The notes: generated from the sequence alone by a model not told the origin. A DNA stretch of 64,000 nucleotides from Sycon ciliatum (GCF_964019385.1 NC_088645.1:8295794-8359793), one strand, 5' to 3'; positions 11,696-23,483 are shown, counted from the stretch's first letter. Numbers and translations are program-made.

Positions 11696-12375
11696 GACTG
11701 CGATCGAATGATAATCGCCATTCTACGTGTGCCACGTTGTACAACGTGATTATTGTTGTTAGTTTTGAACTAGTATTGGGTTATATACTAACGTGGTTAT
11801 TGTGTACAATCTGTTCATGTGCGAAAGGATGCTGGGGGGCCCCCACCCCACCACCCGCATTGCACTGAACCAGGACTAGACTAGACCTGCAGAGCGGTAC
11901 AGCCAGAGGCTGGCAATGGTATGCACAGCGGAGCCACGGATCCAGACCAGGGCCTGGCACGCACATCTCAGTCTCAGTTGTCAAGTCTGCCCTTGCTGGC
12001 AGGTGCTGGCTTGCTTGGCAGGACGATCCTAAAAATAGGACCTCTTTATCAGCACCAGATGACAGGCCGCGTCAAATCTAGACAGTAGGCTGGCTACTAT
12101 ACCGCGGCTTGTCAGCCGTCGTCTCAAATTAAGCTGTTGACAGGTCCGACCATGCCGTGGAGGTGCGTTTAAAATATGCTCGCACATTACCTGGCAGCAG
12201 TAGAATACGTTGGCATGTGATCCATGGGCGGCGTGATTGCCATATTGCCTCCCCACCGTGAAACAGCCCGTGCCTAGTTTACCTGCATGCATATATTCAC
12301 GGAGCACGAAAGCAAGCAAGTCGGAACGTGTCTATGAGGCTGCTTCTCCATTGGCTAGCTGTGTCGAAGCTCAAC

Positions 12376-12383
12376 TATAAAAG
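12376..12383 (+). promoter_or_regulatory. TATA box of the HLH gene
   Basis: tataaaag stands 146 bp before the first in-frame ATG. No ATG occurs between the expected start of transcription (about 12,405) and the start codon at 12,522. Confidence 0.7.
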
Positions 12384-12521
12384 GGCCGGGATGCAGGCCA
12401 ATCCGGCACGAGTACGATTACTAACACTTCGACTGAGCAAAGCAAAGCGAACGGTTCTGGTGCTCAAGTCGGTCAGTGTTTGCACAGGTGTGAATCTCTG
12501 CCAATAGCTCGTCTGCTGTGT

Positions 12522-14075
12522 ATGCAAGTGTACGTACCAAGGTGTGACACTCACTTGGGCAGCAACGAAATGAGGATGATTCAGCCGTCACACGCCGGCA
12601 ATGCTGCAGTCCGGCAGCAAGGAATGGCCGACCTGGTGGCGAACCTGGGCCTGGGCGACTTCAGCCTCGATCAACCACCGCAAGCACACCACCAGCACCA
12701 GTATCTGAATCACTACCAACACCAACCAGGGGTGATGCCGCAGAACATCCCACACGCCCATCAATGGGTGCAGCAGCCGGAGAAGCAGCAGCAGCAGCAG
12801 CAGCAACTGCAGATGCCGCACAACACCAACCCCCCGGTGCAGGAGCCAGTCATGGACCCGGTCTGCCCCGGCGGCGGATTCCCGTACACTGGTGGCTGCA
12901 CAACTCGCTTCCCTTCTTCGGCAAGACTGGCAGCCAATATCCAGCCCGTCTCTACACCTCAGCAGCAAGTGTTGGGTACATCAGCAGGAGTGTCAAGCAC
13001 GCCCCAGTACCGTATTGAAGGAAACAGTCAGTTTGCCAACCAGTCGAGCCCAATTAGCAGGCCAATGGGCACGTACGTTACCCCTCCCTCAACGCCTGAG
13101 AGCATCCCTACTGCAATGCCGACATCCCAAACCAGGCCCCCAAGTAGCCTGGCTTCGACCAGCAACAGTGCAGGTGCTTCCGTGGTCCTGCGGCGCAATT
13201 CAGCCTCCAAGTACACTCCCAGAGCCTTCCCGCACGGTGTTCAAATGAAGCCTGCCTCATCACGCCGCTCCTCGTCGGATCGCCAACTCAGCGTGGCCTT
13301 TGATACCCTGCGAGACAAGCTCTCCCATGTCGTTCCCAGCGGTACAAAGCTAACCCGCAAGCGAACACTAGAATGGGCACTTCGCTACATCCAGAAACTG
13401 GGCGAGGAGGCAAAACGGCAAAGCAAGGCGGAATCGCCCGCCCCCAGCTCCTCACCTGCACCTCCAGCCACTGTCATCCAACCTGCTGAAAGCATCGGCA
13501 ATGCTGTGAGTAACAGTACAAACCTCCACTCAGAGGTAGACCTCTTCAACGAACTATCGCGTGAGTTCAGTGGCTTTTCTAACTCATACGCCTGGGAGAG
13601 CGAATCGGAATCCTCGGATAACTCCATGCACGTCTATACGGGCACAGAGGCACCTCGACTGAATGAGACCGGACCAGTGATCGCCTCCCTTGCTACTGGC
13701 AGCATGCAAGAGAACTCGCCACCGAGCCATGTCCTGTTCGCTCCAAACCATCCACACCAATTCCCGGCAACGACATCATCGCTCGGATGTACCTCACTGG
13801 CGGCAATGCGACCTGTGACTCCACCATCCTCATCATCCTCCCCAAGAACATCCCCTGCGACGGTCCCACAGCCGAGGAGAAATCCCAGCAAAGAGGTTTG
13901 CGCGGTGATCAAGGCCAGCGCTAGACAGTCAGCCAAACTAGGCCGTCCCAGCAGCGCCAGCATCAGAGACGTGCCCTGCTCGGCATTGGAAGCAGAGCTC
14001 ATTAGTCAGTACAGGTCTGGCCAGGCAGCCAGCCTCCCAACGTGGATCACCACCAGAAAGGTTCGCACCGCCTGA
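12522..14075 (+). CDS. Intronless HLH transcription-factor-like protein with degenerate basic region
   Basis: The protein is 517 aa from the first ATG after the TATA box; ATGs at 12,570 and 12,576 are alternatives with better context. The start is followed by a His/Gln-rich segment with a seven-Gln tract (about residues 89-95), then long Ser/Pro/Thr-rich regions. Residues about 256-294 fit a helix-loop-helix: LSVAFDTLRDKL for helix 1, a loop ending in TKLT, and RKRTLEWALRYIQKL for helix 2. This is close to the class A/B metazoan consensus (LNxAFxxLR, KLSKxxTLxxAxxYIxxL). The preceding region reads SSRRSSSDRQ. Compared with NxRERxR it lacks the Asn, the E-box-contacting Glu and most of the Arg residues. 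By family knowledge such proteins dimerise but bind E-boxes poorly (Id/Emc style). The family within bHLH is not resolved. The lack of introns could mean a retrocopy, but the good TATA box argues for a native promoter. Confidence 0.8.
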   Translation: MQVYVPRCDTHLGSNEMRMIQPSHAGNAAVRQQGMADLVANLGLGDFSLDQPPQAHHQHQYLNHYQHQPGVMPQNIPHAHQWVQQPEKQQQQQQQLQMPHNTNPPVQEPVMDPVCPGGGFPYTGGCTTRFPSSARLAANIQPVSTPQQQVLGTSAGVSSTPQYRIEGNSQFANQSSPISRPMGTYVTPPSTPESIPTAMPTSQTRPPSSLASTSNSAGASVVLRRNSASKYTPRAFPHGVQMKPASSRRSSSDRQLSVAFDTLRDKLSHVVPSGTKLTRKRTLEWALRYIQKLGEEAKRQSKAESPAPSSSPAPPATVIQPAESIGNAVSNSTNLHSEVDLFNELSREFSGFSNSYAWESESESSDNSMHVYTGTEAPRLNETGPVIASLATGSMQENSPPSHVLFAPNHPHQFPATTSSLGCTSLAAMRPVTPPSSSSSPRTSPATVPQPRRNPSKEVCAVIKASARQSAKLGRPSSASIRDVPCSALEAELISQYRSGQAASLPTWITTRKVRTA

Positions 14076-15839
14076 ATCACGGCAATAAGAACTTGAGAAG
14101 TGCATTACATTCTACCATCATGACTATCGGTACTTTCCAGTCACAAAAGCTTGATTTCTTCACTCTATTGTTGATACCCCTATCCGAACTACTGTGCATG
14201 CTTTCACCGTGCAATGATTTGACAGATCCAATCCCGTGCCTGTGACATTCGACCAGCCGCACGCAATCACTGCTGCATTTGCAATGTGTACGATCATTGC
14301 CAAGAGATTCTTCCCCACTTGTAGTTGTACCACCAGAGAAGCAGAGATGTCGGAACTCAAAGTTTATTTATTTTATTTGATTCTCGTCGGTTACATGCTT
14401 TCTACCTTTAGTTGTCTACTACATTACATTGAATGTGTACATTGTATTTGACGACATGGTGATGTTTTATTTAATATGTCTGGCTTGAATTGAGTATCCC
14501 TACACATTCCGGAACTGTATCTGATTGGTCTACGATGCGATTCATAGTAATTATTAGAAAAGAACAACTTCTTGAACATCCAAAGATAAAAGTTGAGCTT
14601 AGTCACCCTCCAAACACCTCATGCCATGGTTACAGCTGAGAGTGAGAGTGTTTCGTAAACTGTAGCGTGTAGCTCCGTGTGAAGTGACATGTCATTGTCA
14701 TAGTGCTGTGGGTCCCTAGATAGTGTTGCCTGTTGGCAAGTAGTTTCCCAGGTTGACACTACGTCGTGTATTGACAGTACTATGGACTGTATGAAGTTGT
14801 ACAGGTATTTGGAGATCTCGTTAGAGCATGCAGGCACCCCAACCCCAGCATTGTACTTTTCCCCTATAACTGCATGGGACCTGACCTTGGCTCAGTCATG
14901 GTCATAGGAATGCGACGTGGTCATTGCATGGCTGATTGTATTGCGCATTAGCTGGGCGCTTGGCAGGCTCCTTTGCAAAATACTTGCACGCATTTTTTTG
15001 TAGCTATGTTTGTCATCTGCGACGGTGTGTTCCGTCAAGTCGAGCGAAGAGGATCTCTGACGTCATTGGCCATCGGGCCGTTGTCTGCGCGGAGGCATGA
15101 TTGAAGGTAGCACGCCGAGCGCTTCAAGATGAAGTCTATTCTTGAAGCTCACCATTCTGTTTTGTCTTGCCTCAGTCTGTAAACTGATGGGGTTCTTTCG
15201 CTCGTAAACTCTTTATCGCGGTATCTAGATATGAATCCGAACATGTTTGCAGGAAACGAAGAGCAGAATCCTCAGAGACATAATTCACAGGAAGTAAAAG
15301 AAGCCTCGAAGCTAAATTCTTAATTTGTGAAGTTCTTTTCAAACCTGTTTGTTACGGGGACGTGGCCCAATGGTCCACCATGCTACTCTGAGTACTGTTC
15401 AGTCAGCAAATGTGTAAAGGTGGAAGGGATTACTAGTATAGCGAATGGACTACCCGAACACTCTAGGTCAGCTCCTTACACAAGTGGACTGCACCAAACT
15501 AATCTCCTGTCCCTTGCCGCCTTTGCCTCCCAAACCAAAGTCCCAGAGGGAGGGGGGGGGGGGGAGAGATGAGTGGTACTAATCTCTGCGCGTTCGATTC
15601 CCAGATTATGTTAAAACAGAAACTGGGAATTCAATAGAAAGCGCAACCCCATCTGTTTGGAAGACCCATAACCATTTCACCGACAACGCATCCATAGTTG
15701 CCGTTACTACACTTTCAGCCTTTGCATGCATCATGCCATATCATTATTTTGGAGGAATGCACGAACGTCAGTGCGCCATCGGTCGGTATCGTGCAATGTT
15801 ATCGCATGAGGGGACTATCAAGTAACTAGTGATGTTTCA
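14076..15839. other. 3' flank and intergenic
   Basis: Presumed 3' UTR of the HLH gene at first; no clear aataaa was found close to the stop. A G-run near 15,550 is followed by a B-box-like gcgttcgattccc at about 15,590, possibly a SINE remnant. No other gene recognised. Confidence 0.4.
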
Positions 15840-15998
15840 GGAAAAGAAAAAGGAGCAAGGAACTACAAGTTACGCTATGATGTCCACTAAAACCACCAGC
15901 TTCTAAACAATCAGCTCATGGCTCTCCATCCGAGTCCAAACTAGTGGTGTTAGTGGACGTTATAGCGTAACTTGTAGTTCCTTGGTACTTTTCTTTAC
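15840..15998. mobile_element. Foldback MITE (ctttactgtaa family)
   Basis: The segment at about 15,851-15,898 is repeated inverted at about 15,943-15,990 (aaggaactacaagttacgct with agcgtaacttgtagttcctt). Outer ends are aaaagaaaaagg and acttttctttac. The same terminus and the ggtggtgttagtgga core recur at 56,255-56,345, and partly at 17,860-17,925 and 23,975-24,030. Confidence 0.7.
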
Positions 15999-16466
15999 TG
16001 TAAATTAATCCTTAGCGCCCCCCCCCCCCGAGTCTATCCTTACACACCTGATGAGCCGCACATATCCATACGGAGAAACGATCGTCGTGTGAAACTGCTG
16101 CATATTGTCCATCTAAATTGTCTTTGCAAAATGACAGTCCTGTCTAACTGAGGCGTTCGTTTTTTCATGGTTCATGTTCGTTTACCTTCCATTTACATTT
16201 GATTTTTGAATCTTTAGAGTTGTGTGGTATGTTGCTAAGCGTCCTTAAATCGTGGTTTGACCGTAGTGTCCAATCATCGGGTTTTTCCTAACCAGTATCG
16301 TCATCGACATACATGTACATGACTGTACATCCGCCAATGTCCTGCACAGCTGAGACTTTCAGCTCCGACTTATCTTGGTTGCGCTCACCTCCCCTCCTAT
16401 GTTATACATGTAACTTTGAGCCTTCCAAGTAACGTTAGTTGGAAGGCTGTTGGAGTGCGCATCCAA

Positions 16467-17772
16467 GCAGGCTGTTGTGGGCGGCCAAGAGTCCTCCCTG
16501 CACCATATCCAAGCAGGGGTACCACAAGGTAGCATCCTTGGACCAACGTTATTCCTCCTGTACGTGAATGACTGCGAGGACACCTTGCCTGCTGGTGCTG
16601 AGCTTGCCACGTATGCAGATGACACGACACTATATCAGTGCATCTCTGCCACCGCCAGCATATCCGATTCTGCAGCACAACTCCAGGAAGCAGTGGACGC
16701 CGTCTCCCACTGGGGTTCCAAGTGGAAGGTCACCTTCGAGCCATCCAAATCTCAGGCCCTCATCATCGACCACCGCAAGCCTCCCCCAGCGTTCCCACCA
16801 GTGCTCTTCAATGGAGTGACTGTTCCTGAAGAGAAGGAAATTAAACTTCTGGGCATAGCATTCGACTCGCAACTGTCCTACGCAGCACACCTCCGGGCCG
16901 TGGCCTCAAAGGCTGCCCAACGCCTACACTTCCTGAGAAAGGTTGCGCCCCTGTTGGACTCCAGCGGCCGCACGGCAGTCTACAAAGGCTTCGTGCGGCC
17001 AACAATGGAATACTGCTGCCTGGTGTGGATGGGGTCAGGTACATCCAGACTGGACAAAATCCAGCACAAGGCACTGAAGGTGATTGGCCCAGGCGCCTGG
17101 CTCCCCAGCCTGAAACACCGCCGACTGGTTGCTGCGCTTTCGTTCACGTTCAAGCTGTCTTACCTTCCAACAACAAGCCCCCTGAAGCCCATCCTCCCAC
17201 CTCCAGCCAATCCCCGCCCAGCGGGTGGTCGATCCACTAGGTTAGCCACGGAGACTGCCCACTGCCACCCGCTCCAGCTCAAGTCGACGCTGCCCGTGCG
17301 CATTCGTAGCAGCCTCCAGGGTTCCTACCCAGACTGCATTATTCCCTTGTGGAACAGCCTACCAGCGACCATTCTACCAGCACGGCCGCAACCCAGCCAG
17401 CTCCAATTATTCAAAGAAAAATGCAACAAGTATCTGCTGCACCTGAACTGGCAAGCAGCCACCGACGCCCTATGAAACGGTTTAGACCAGTGGCTCACTA
17501 GCATCCTCCTCCCCCCCCCCCTTACCACAGTGTGACGTTATCTTTCACTCTGCTTCTCTCACGACCATCTACCCATTGTCCTTGTTTCTCACTATTATTC
17601 ATTTCCCCTCTTCCTCCTCTCTACATGGTTTTACTGCATTATGGCGCGCTTTGTCTGCGTAGACGCGGAGACCTTTGAGGTCGGCAGAGCAGCCTGGCCC
17701 CGCCACCACTTCTCGCACATATTCGGGAATATAGTGGACTTTCGTATAAAAAAAAAAGAAAAAAAAAAAAAA
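16467..17772 (+). mobile_element. 5'-truncated APE-type non-LTR retrotransposon with poly(A)
   Basis: The frame through 17,475 encodes the C-terminal half of a reverse transcriptase: GVPQGSILGPTLF (about 16,516), the catalytic YADDTTLY (about 16,612), then thumb and C-terminal region (LLGIAFDSQL, YKGFVRPTMEY) to a TGA at 17,473-17,475. A 3' UTR and interrupted poly(A) to 17,772 follow. Unit B has the empty site at 23,886 (gcatccaa directly joined to gacgt), which fixes both ends precisely. No clear target duplication is visible. It is related to, but distinct from, the element ending at 41,138. The frame is open but lacks the endonuclease and fingers, so it cannot act alone. Confidence 0.9.
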
Positions 17773-18567
17773 GACGTACTAGAGCTGATTCGCAGTTACT
17801 TGTAGAACGTCAGTACCGTCGGTCAGTGTCGTGCAATTATGTTATCGCATGAGCTGATGATAAAGTAACTGGTGGTGTTAGTGGATATTGTAGTTGTCCT
17901 CAGTTTTCTTTACTATAAATCAAGAAACCCTCGCTCAATAGTCTCGACAGTGTATTTTAACAAGTAACCAAGAGTTCGGCCTGAGTTCACCAGGATTGAT
18001 AAGAAGCGAATACAAGTAAAGGGTTGCCTTAGCTCTTCCATGCAGCGACTATGTCAGGTGAAACGGCTACACAAATGCCTAAAACTACACCTTTTCTGTA
18101 TTCACTTACAGGTACAAAAAGCTGTGTGGACCCTGGCTAGCGCCAGACGTCACTGAAGTAACGTCTTTTGCATAGCTACGGGAATAATTGAACTACGTTC
18201 TGTAGCTTTTGTGGTGTAGCTGGCGTGCGGATGACTGGCTCACTAGTTATTATTCGTATGAATATTGTTGTGGAGTCTTCTTTGTTTCTCTAGTCTGGGA
18301 CATGTTGGGCATCACTTCCATTCTTTGCACCACAATCTCAGCGCATGCTGTGATTAGCTTACTCAGTGCAACATTGTGAATTCGTACCATCACTGCATAA
18401 TTTTCTTCTTCTTCTTGTCTTCGTATTTCCTTTTTCTTCTTTCAATTTGTCTTCCGATGTTTCTATTTTGTTACTCCCTCACTGACTATGAATAACTGCA
18501 GAAGTATAGTATTCTCAGCTGATGTACATGTACATGACAGTCGTAGTCTGCAAAACGATAATGCATA

Positions 18568-19338
18568 GCCCTTGGCGGATTATGCTCGGTAAATTGCTGA
18601 AGTATGCTTTCCATTATGCCCAAATTATGCCAGTGATTATGCCAGTGATTATGCTACATTATGCTGGAATTATGCCAATGATGGTGCTAAGCTATGCTGC
18701 GGTCCAATCTAATGGTATGGTGAACTCAGTACAAACAGCCTTTGGGGATTACGCTCGGTAAAGTGCTGAATTATGCCAGTGATTATGCCAGTGATTATGC
18801 CAGTGAGTATGCCGCATTATGCTGGACTGATTATGCCGATGATGGTGCTACAATGTATATTGTCCTCGCACACGCTGGTTGCAGTGAGAATAACAAGGAT
18901 GCAGTTTACAGGGTTATGGGCCGTTACACGCCCGATTGGTTGAGAGGCTCACCTCCTCTCCCCTGACTCACTTGTGAGGTCTGCATTCGCCACTATTAAA
19001 AGGTGAACAGGCATATTGGTGGCCTCCGGATGCGAAGGCTAGTTTGTGTGTTTCTGAACATTCAAGCGATGCCGACGCGGATCCCGCGAATATTATTATT
19101 TTACACGCTGGTTCAGCCTGGTTGCACTTTGCAACGTTACAACGACTCTGGCACCATGACAGCACGGCTTATAAGGGGTGACATTCACCAGGTTATTTCC
19201 TGTAACATGCCTAAATATGCCTGGAGCATGACTATTGCCGACCGTCTGGCCTCAGAAGTCCCTTTATGCCAGGGAATAATTTTTAGACAAAATCCGAAGA
19301 TTTTGCCAGAAATTATGCCTGCATAATCCGCCAAGGGC
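18568..19338 (+). mobile_element. GCATAAT-family DNA transposon, copy in unit A
   Basis: Terminal inverted repeats gcccttggcggattatgc and gcataatccgccaagggc are flanked by TA on both sides. Inside are arrays of 12-bp ccagtgattatg-type units. There is no transposase. The copy carries a later 222-bp insertion at 18,881-19,102. Its counterpart in unit B (41,544-42,115) has the same flanks and so predates the duplication. Confidence 0.85.
18881..19102 (+). mobile_element. SINE-like insertion with 11-bp target duplication
   Basis: Absent at the orthologous point of unit B (about 41,900). It is flanked by acacgctggtt at 18,870-18,880 and 19,103-19,113 and ends in tattattatttt. The (ATT)n tail and duplication length fit retroposition. 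The head shows no clear A/B boxes, so the family is unidentified. Confidence 0.75.
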
Positions 19339-20710
19339 TACTAATGCAACCTCTGAGACGCTGCTATTTTGGTTGTTTCTTATCGCTGCTGATGTTGAAC
19401 CCAGGCGGAGATATTTGTTGATATTGTTTTCTCGAATGCCGTGAAGAGGCCATGGCATTGTCATTTGGAAGGCAGTTTTCCATTATTTCTGTGCCTTGAT
19501 CCATAGAGGGTTGTGGTGTTCCTACGCGGAAGCGGAAAACTCCGCATCCAGCGGAGTCTCACGAGAACCGTAGTTTCTATCACTAAGTATGTTACCTAGG
19601 ACACACTATGGCATGAATACTCACTGGTCCGTACACGTACTACCTGGGAGTTATGCATTGATGGTTTCGTGTGTAGATTTTGTCTCTGAAGTCTGCAGTG
19701 GCTATGGCTATGCTCCTCCTCCATTGTATTATAATGGGAAGCTACCGACATAAAAGTTACACGTAGTTCTAGAATCGTAAAAAAGCGGCCTAGAAAACTC
19801 CAAAGGCCACAGTCTAGCACGAAAGCCTACGGAAAGGCGAGTGACACCCAGCCCAGGCTAGGCCCAAGCACGCGTGCACGTGAGACGCAGTGCACGTGAG
19901 GTTGCCATCCAAACTGGACGGGACTCACATGTACGAATCGATGCGCCGTAACATTTTTCTGTTCACCAATTATTTTATGAAATGATTGAATACATCGCAT
20001 TGCACTGTACTTCTAGTTACTTGTTGTTCTTGTTGCTGAGTTCGTTCTCAATGAAGCTGTCATGACACTGCCATGACCTGCAGCTTTAGCGCTGGTAGTG
20101 TCGCCAAGGGATAACATCCCCCCTGTGATCTAGCCGAACAATCCGGCCAGATACCGTTCACAGCACAATAAATTTTGCTGTCGAGTATTTCTGGCGGTAA
20201 TTTCGAATTAGAGCCATTGACGCAGCACAGTGCAGTCAGCGCAGCCAAAGGGTATAGGCTATAGCCTAATACTGGGCGCACGCAGAGTAATTAGAGCGAA
20301 CATCATTCCAGTATAGTGTCCAGTAAGTCGAAGAGTAGTGTTGGATGACTTGCCCAGCATGGCCAGCGATCGCAGCGCCGTGCCGAAACAACAACAGGAT
20401 CAGGAGTTGCACGCTGCACATGCTGATGATGGATTGAGATGGTGAGAGCATCGTAGATCTGCTATAGTTGTGACGTTGTGCAATGCTCGCCCGTTACTAA
20501 ACAGTTACACGCTATACCCATTGGGCGTAGCTGAGCTGGGTACAAATCTATCGCATCCTTTCAGTGCAGACCGGTTCACGCACGTCCCCAGAACCCCTCC
20601 GCGCTACGAACGTCCCAGTTCATTTCGCCATGAACTCACTGCATACCCTGTGCATCCTGTGAGAAGACCTCAGTGTCTGTTGGGATTGCCGCAGCAAATA
20701 GAGGCGCAGG

Positions 20711-20941
20711 CGCAATCTTCGCAGTGATGCATGCATTTCACTGGAACTTAATATACCCTTGGTTTAGCTACAAGTGACGCCCATGTCAACGGTGAGCAAT
20801 GCACACGCACGCTCCTCTCTCCGCACTAGTTTTCTAGTGAAAAAAGAAGAACCAAATGTTTACAAGTTATCCTTTGTTTGTGTCCAACACTAACCAATTA
20901 TTATAAGCAAGCAAGTGGATAACTAATTGCGAAGATTAGCG
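20711..20941. repeat. Segment inverted between the two duplication units
   Basis: Bounded in unit A by the inverted repeats gcgcaatcttcgca and tgcgaagattagcgc. The interior (20,723-20,930) appears in the opposite orientation in unit B (about 45,067-45,283) while its right flank keeps its orientation. It behaves like a DNA element or hairpin-flanked segment that flipped after duplication. Confidence 0.75.
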
Positions 20942-21807
20942 CCAGCACGATATATTTCGGTGTGCTTGGTGAGAGGCGAAAATAATAACGCCGCAAGATG
21001 GATGTGTTGTCTCAACGTCCCGTACAGGCACGGCGCCTCTATTTGCTGCGCATAATTTCCACATCTATTCCCATCGCTCCTGTCTTATAACCCTGGACAC
21101 GTGCCACTAGTATCGTTATCTGAAGATTGGTGAATAACAGTAGACCTCGGTGGAACAGGAAGACTATAGGTAGCCTTGTGCCAGAGCTGACTTGTGTAGT
21201 TTCAAAGTCATAATTTTAGCACTTTGAATCTCACCACAGGGGTGCAACTCTATCACTGGATACAGGCGTCACTCGCCACTAAGCATTCCTCAGTCACTTT
21301 GTGCGCAACATCTTTTTTCCCATTGTACCCAAGCCTTTTGTAGGAGCGAAAGACACACAAGACACACAAGCGCAACCTTAACAGGAAGAAAATGAGCTAA
21401 AATGGAGGGAGGGAGCTAACATTGGCGCAACAGTACACCATTACAAGCACTGGCATTGCTGGCATGACTGATTCATATCAAACGTATACTCTGACTTTGG
21501 CTCACTTTCCCCTTCGACACATTCTGAGCATTTGTAGAGACAGCCTCTATTGTTCCTATGCCGACTACTGTTGAGCAGCATCTCCCCACCGAGTCTGCAT
21601 CAATGGAAGTCTGACACTCAGTGCACATTCTAGTTTGCAACTCTGAGTGCTAACGTCGACTGGTCCACAGAACTGCCTCGCTATCTCGTGCTAGTGTCTG
21701 CATACAGTGTCTGACCAACCTGTTTCAGTTTGTAGTGTTGCACCATTGGAGAATAGTGTGCTGTATCTCCCCAACACTGTGAGTGAACCACTCTGCACTG
21801 AAGCACA

Positions 21808-23148
21808 ATGGCCCAATACCTTGGCTGCTTGGGCCAATTGCCTCTGAACCGCAAGCACGTCCTCGACCTCTTCACGAACCGGTCTGGCCAGCCGTTCGTT
21901 TGCAAGTTGAACCGTCGTCGTTCGGGGTCAACATCCGACGTGCCCTTCACCTCTGCTGCTGATCTGGGACCAGATAGTTTCCCCACATTGGATGGTATGG
22001 ATGACTATGCTGAGCTAGAGGAGGGCAAGGATGATGCGGAGACAGCACGGACGGCTGCTGCTGGCAACGACGGTGAAGAGCAGTGTCGCACGTGTAACTG
22101 GCACATGACGCAGAACATTCACCTGGTCGTCGAGGAGGACGCCCTCAACGACACGAACGGCGATGGTGCATTGGCCCGGCAGGCGAAAAAGGAGATAGAG
22201 CGCGTAGTCAACAGTGCCAGCGCCTCACGTGCACCACCAAGGCTGGGAGCTGTCAGTAGTTCTGAACCTAGTTCTGCTCGCAATGGTCAAGTCATGGCTG
22301 TGATAGTTCCGGGCAAGGAAGATCAAGAGATAATGAGTAAGGATTCGTCCAGGTCGGTGTTTCAAACGGCATCTAGTGTATGTCAGGATATTGTTGCCGA
22401 CATACAGTCCGGCGGGGAGACAGAGTTTATATTTCACGAGGTGGTCGTGAACGTGGAGCGCGACTTTAACCGCGACGAGGCCTGCCTGAACGTTCTCCAG
22501 TCGGTTCTGAGCACTTTCGGTTCTCCCTGCTGCAGTACCTGCACAAAACTGGTTGCTATCCGCTTTGTCTTCCACTCCTGCAAGCTAATCTTCTTCCTGC
22601 CTCACGGCTGGATGACGGAGTCAATGACGCGCGCCATTGTCCGTATCAGCAATTTGGACAGCACCTATTCCGTCTACCTTAACTTGCAAAACAGCCAGGT
22701 CCAAGGCACACTGCCTGTGTCGGCAATGCAGCCGCTTGTTGACTGGCTCGAGGGGAATCCCCGTATCTCCTTCGTGCAGCTGCCCAAGTGTCCTAATCTT
22801 CTGCTGCGTGTAGTGAACGCGGCACTTAAGAACGGCAGCCTTAAGGAGTTGATCATGACGCCGACGCAGGAACCCGACAATCAGCGAGTCCTGCACATCA
22901 TACTCAACCACTACACGACGTCGGAGCGCTGCGTACCGCGTCTAGCCATACCCTGTCCCACGCCGGACGTGCTCATGGTGCTGGTGCTGCTCATTCGCGA
23001 CTTTCAGAATGGTCTACGCCGCCTCACCTTGTTCGGTCCACCCGACGAGGTTGCCAAGGATACGATGAGTGTCGAGTGTGCAGAGATCGCCGTGGAGATG
23101 CGCGCAATGGTCGACAGGAAGTTTGTGATTGAGTTCCGTAATCCATGA
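21808..23148 (+). CDS. Unrecognised 446-aa protein, copy A
   Basis: I do not recognise this family. The frame is intact and intronless, with a good start context (gcacaATGg) and a stop at 23,146-23,148. The first 20 residues are compact and cysteine-bearing. Residues about 50-90 are acidic. A CRTC motif lies near residue 94, and a Ser/Ala-rich stretch near 125-155. From about 195 onward the protein looks globular, mixing hydrophobic beta-like and helical segments (for example VVVNVERDF, a CCSTC cysteine cluster near 248, LVDWLEGNP). The alternation of VQLPKCPNLLLRVVNAAL and SLKELIM faintly recalls leucine-rich-repeat-type folds, but this is weak. No signal peptide or membrane segment is evident. 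Its duplicate at 46,154 differs at 14 residues, 13 of them in the first 200. Lineage-restricted gene or old retrogene are both possible; conservation of both copies suggests function. Confidence 0.8.
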   Translation: MAQYLGCLGQLPLNRKHVLDLFTNRSGQPFVCKLNRRRSGSTSDVPFTSAADLGPDSFPTLDGMDDYAELEEGKDDAETARTAAAGNDGEEQCRTCNWHMTQNIHLVVEEDALNDTNGDGALARQAKKEIERVVNSASASRAPPRLGAVSSSEPSSARNGQVMAVIVPGKEDQEIMSKDSSRSVFQTASSVCQDIVADIQSGGETEFIFHEVVVNVERDFNRDEACLNVLQSVLSTFGSPCCSTCTKLVAIRFVFHSCKLIFFLPHGWMTESMTRAIVRISNLDSTYSVYLNLQNSQVQGTLPVSAMQPLVDWLEGNPRISFVQLPKCPNLLLRVVNAALKNGSLKELIMTPTQEPDNQRVLHIILNHYTTSERCVPRLAIPCPTPDVLMVLVLLIRDFQNGLRRLTLFGPPDEVAKDTMSVECAEIAVEMRAMVDRKFVIEFRNP

Positions 23149-23365
23149 CACTGTAGCATAGTTAGGGATAGGCCATATCGGAGATGATCGGCAAACTTAC
23201 TGATCTTCTTCTACCTTAGGGATCATCCATCAAGATTTTAGTCACCACTTTCTTTCTTGCTTCTTGTGTACTGTTGCATGGTCAGTATATGTGAGATTGA
23301 TGTGCACATCCAGTGGGCTGTGGACATGTTTGTGTGCGTGCGTGTGTGTGCGTTCCTGCATGCAT

Positions 23366-23451
23366 GTGTGTGTGTGTGTGTGTTTGTCTGTGTGGTGTGT
23401 GTGTGGTGTGTGTATGCATGTATGTGTGTATGTGTGTGTATGCGTGTATGC

Positions 23452-23478
<27 letters not shown>
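23366..23478. repeat. (TG)n-rich tract after gene copy A
   Basis: Interrupted tgtgtg repeats with gcatgtatg variants. The matching tract in unit B is at 47,670-47,834, with different unit numbers. Confidence 0.9.

Positions 23479-23483
<5 letters not shown>

Noticed and set aside
11549-11749. Long open frames through (AC)n, (TG)n and (CT)n tracts (also 23,250-23,520, 33,060-34,310, 40,650-41,030, 44,520-44,770, 47,580-47,930, 50,530-51,110)
   Set aside because: Dinucleotide repeats contain no stop codons in several frames; the translations are low-complexity Thr-His, Cys-Val or Ser-Leu runs.
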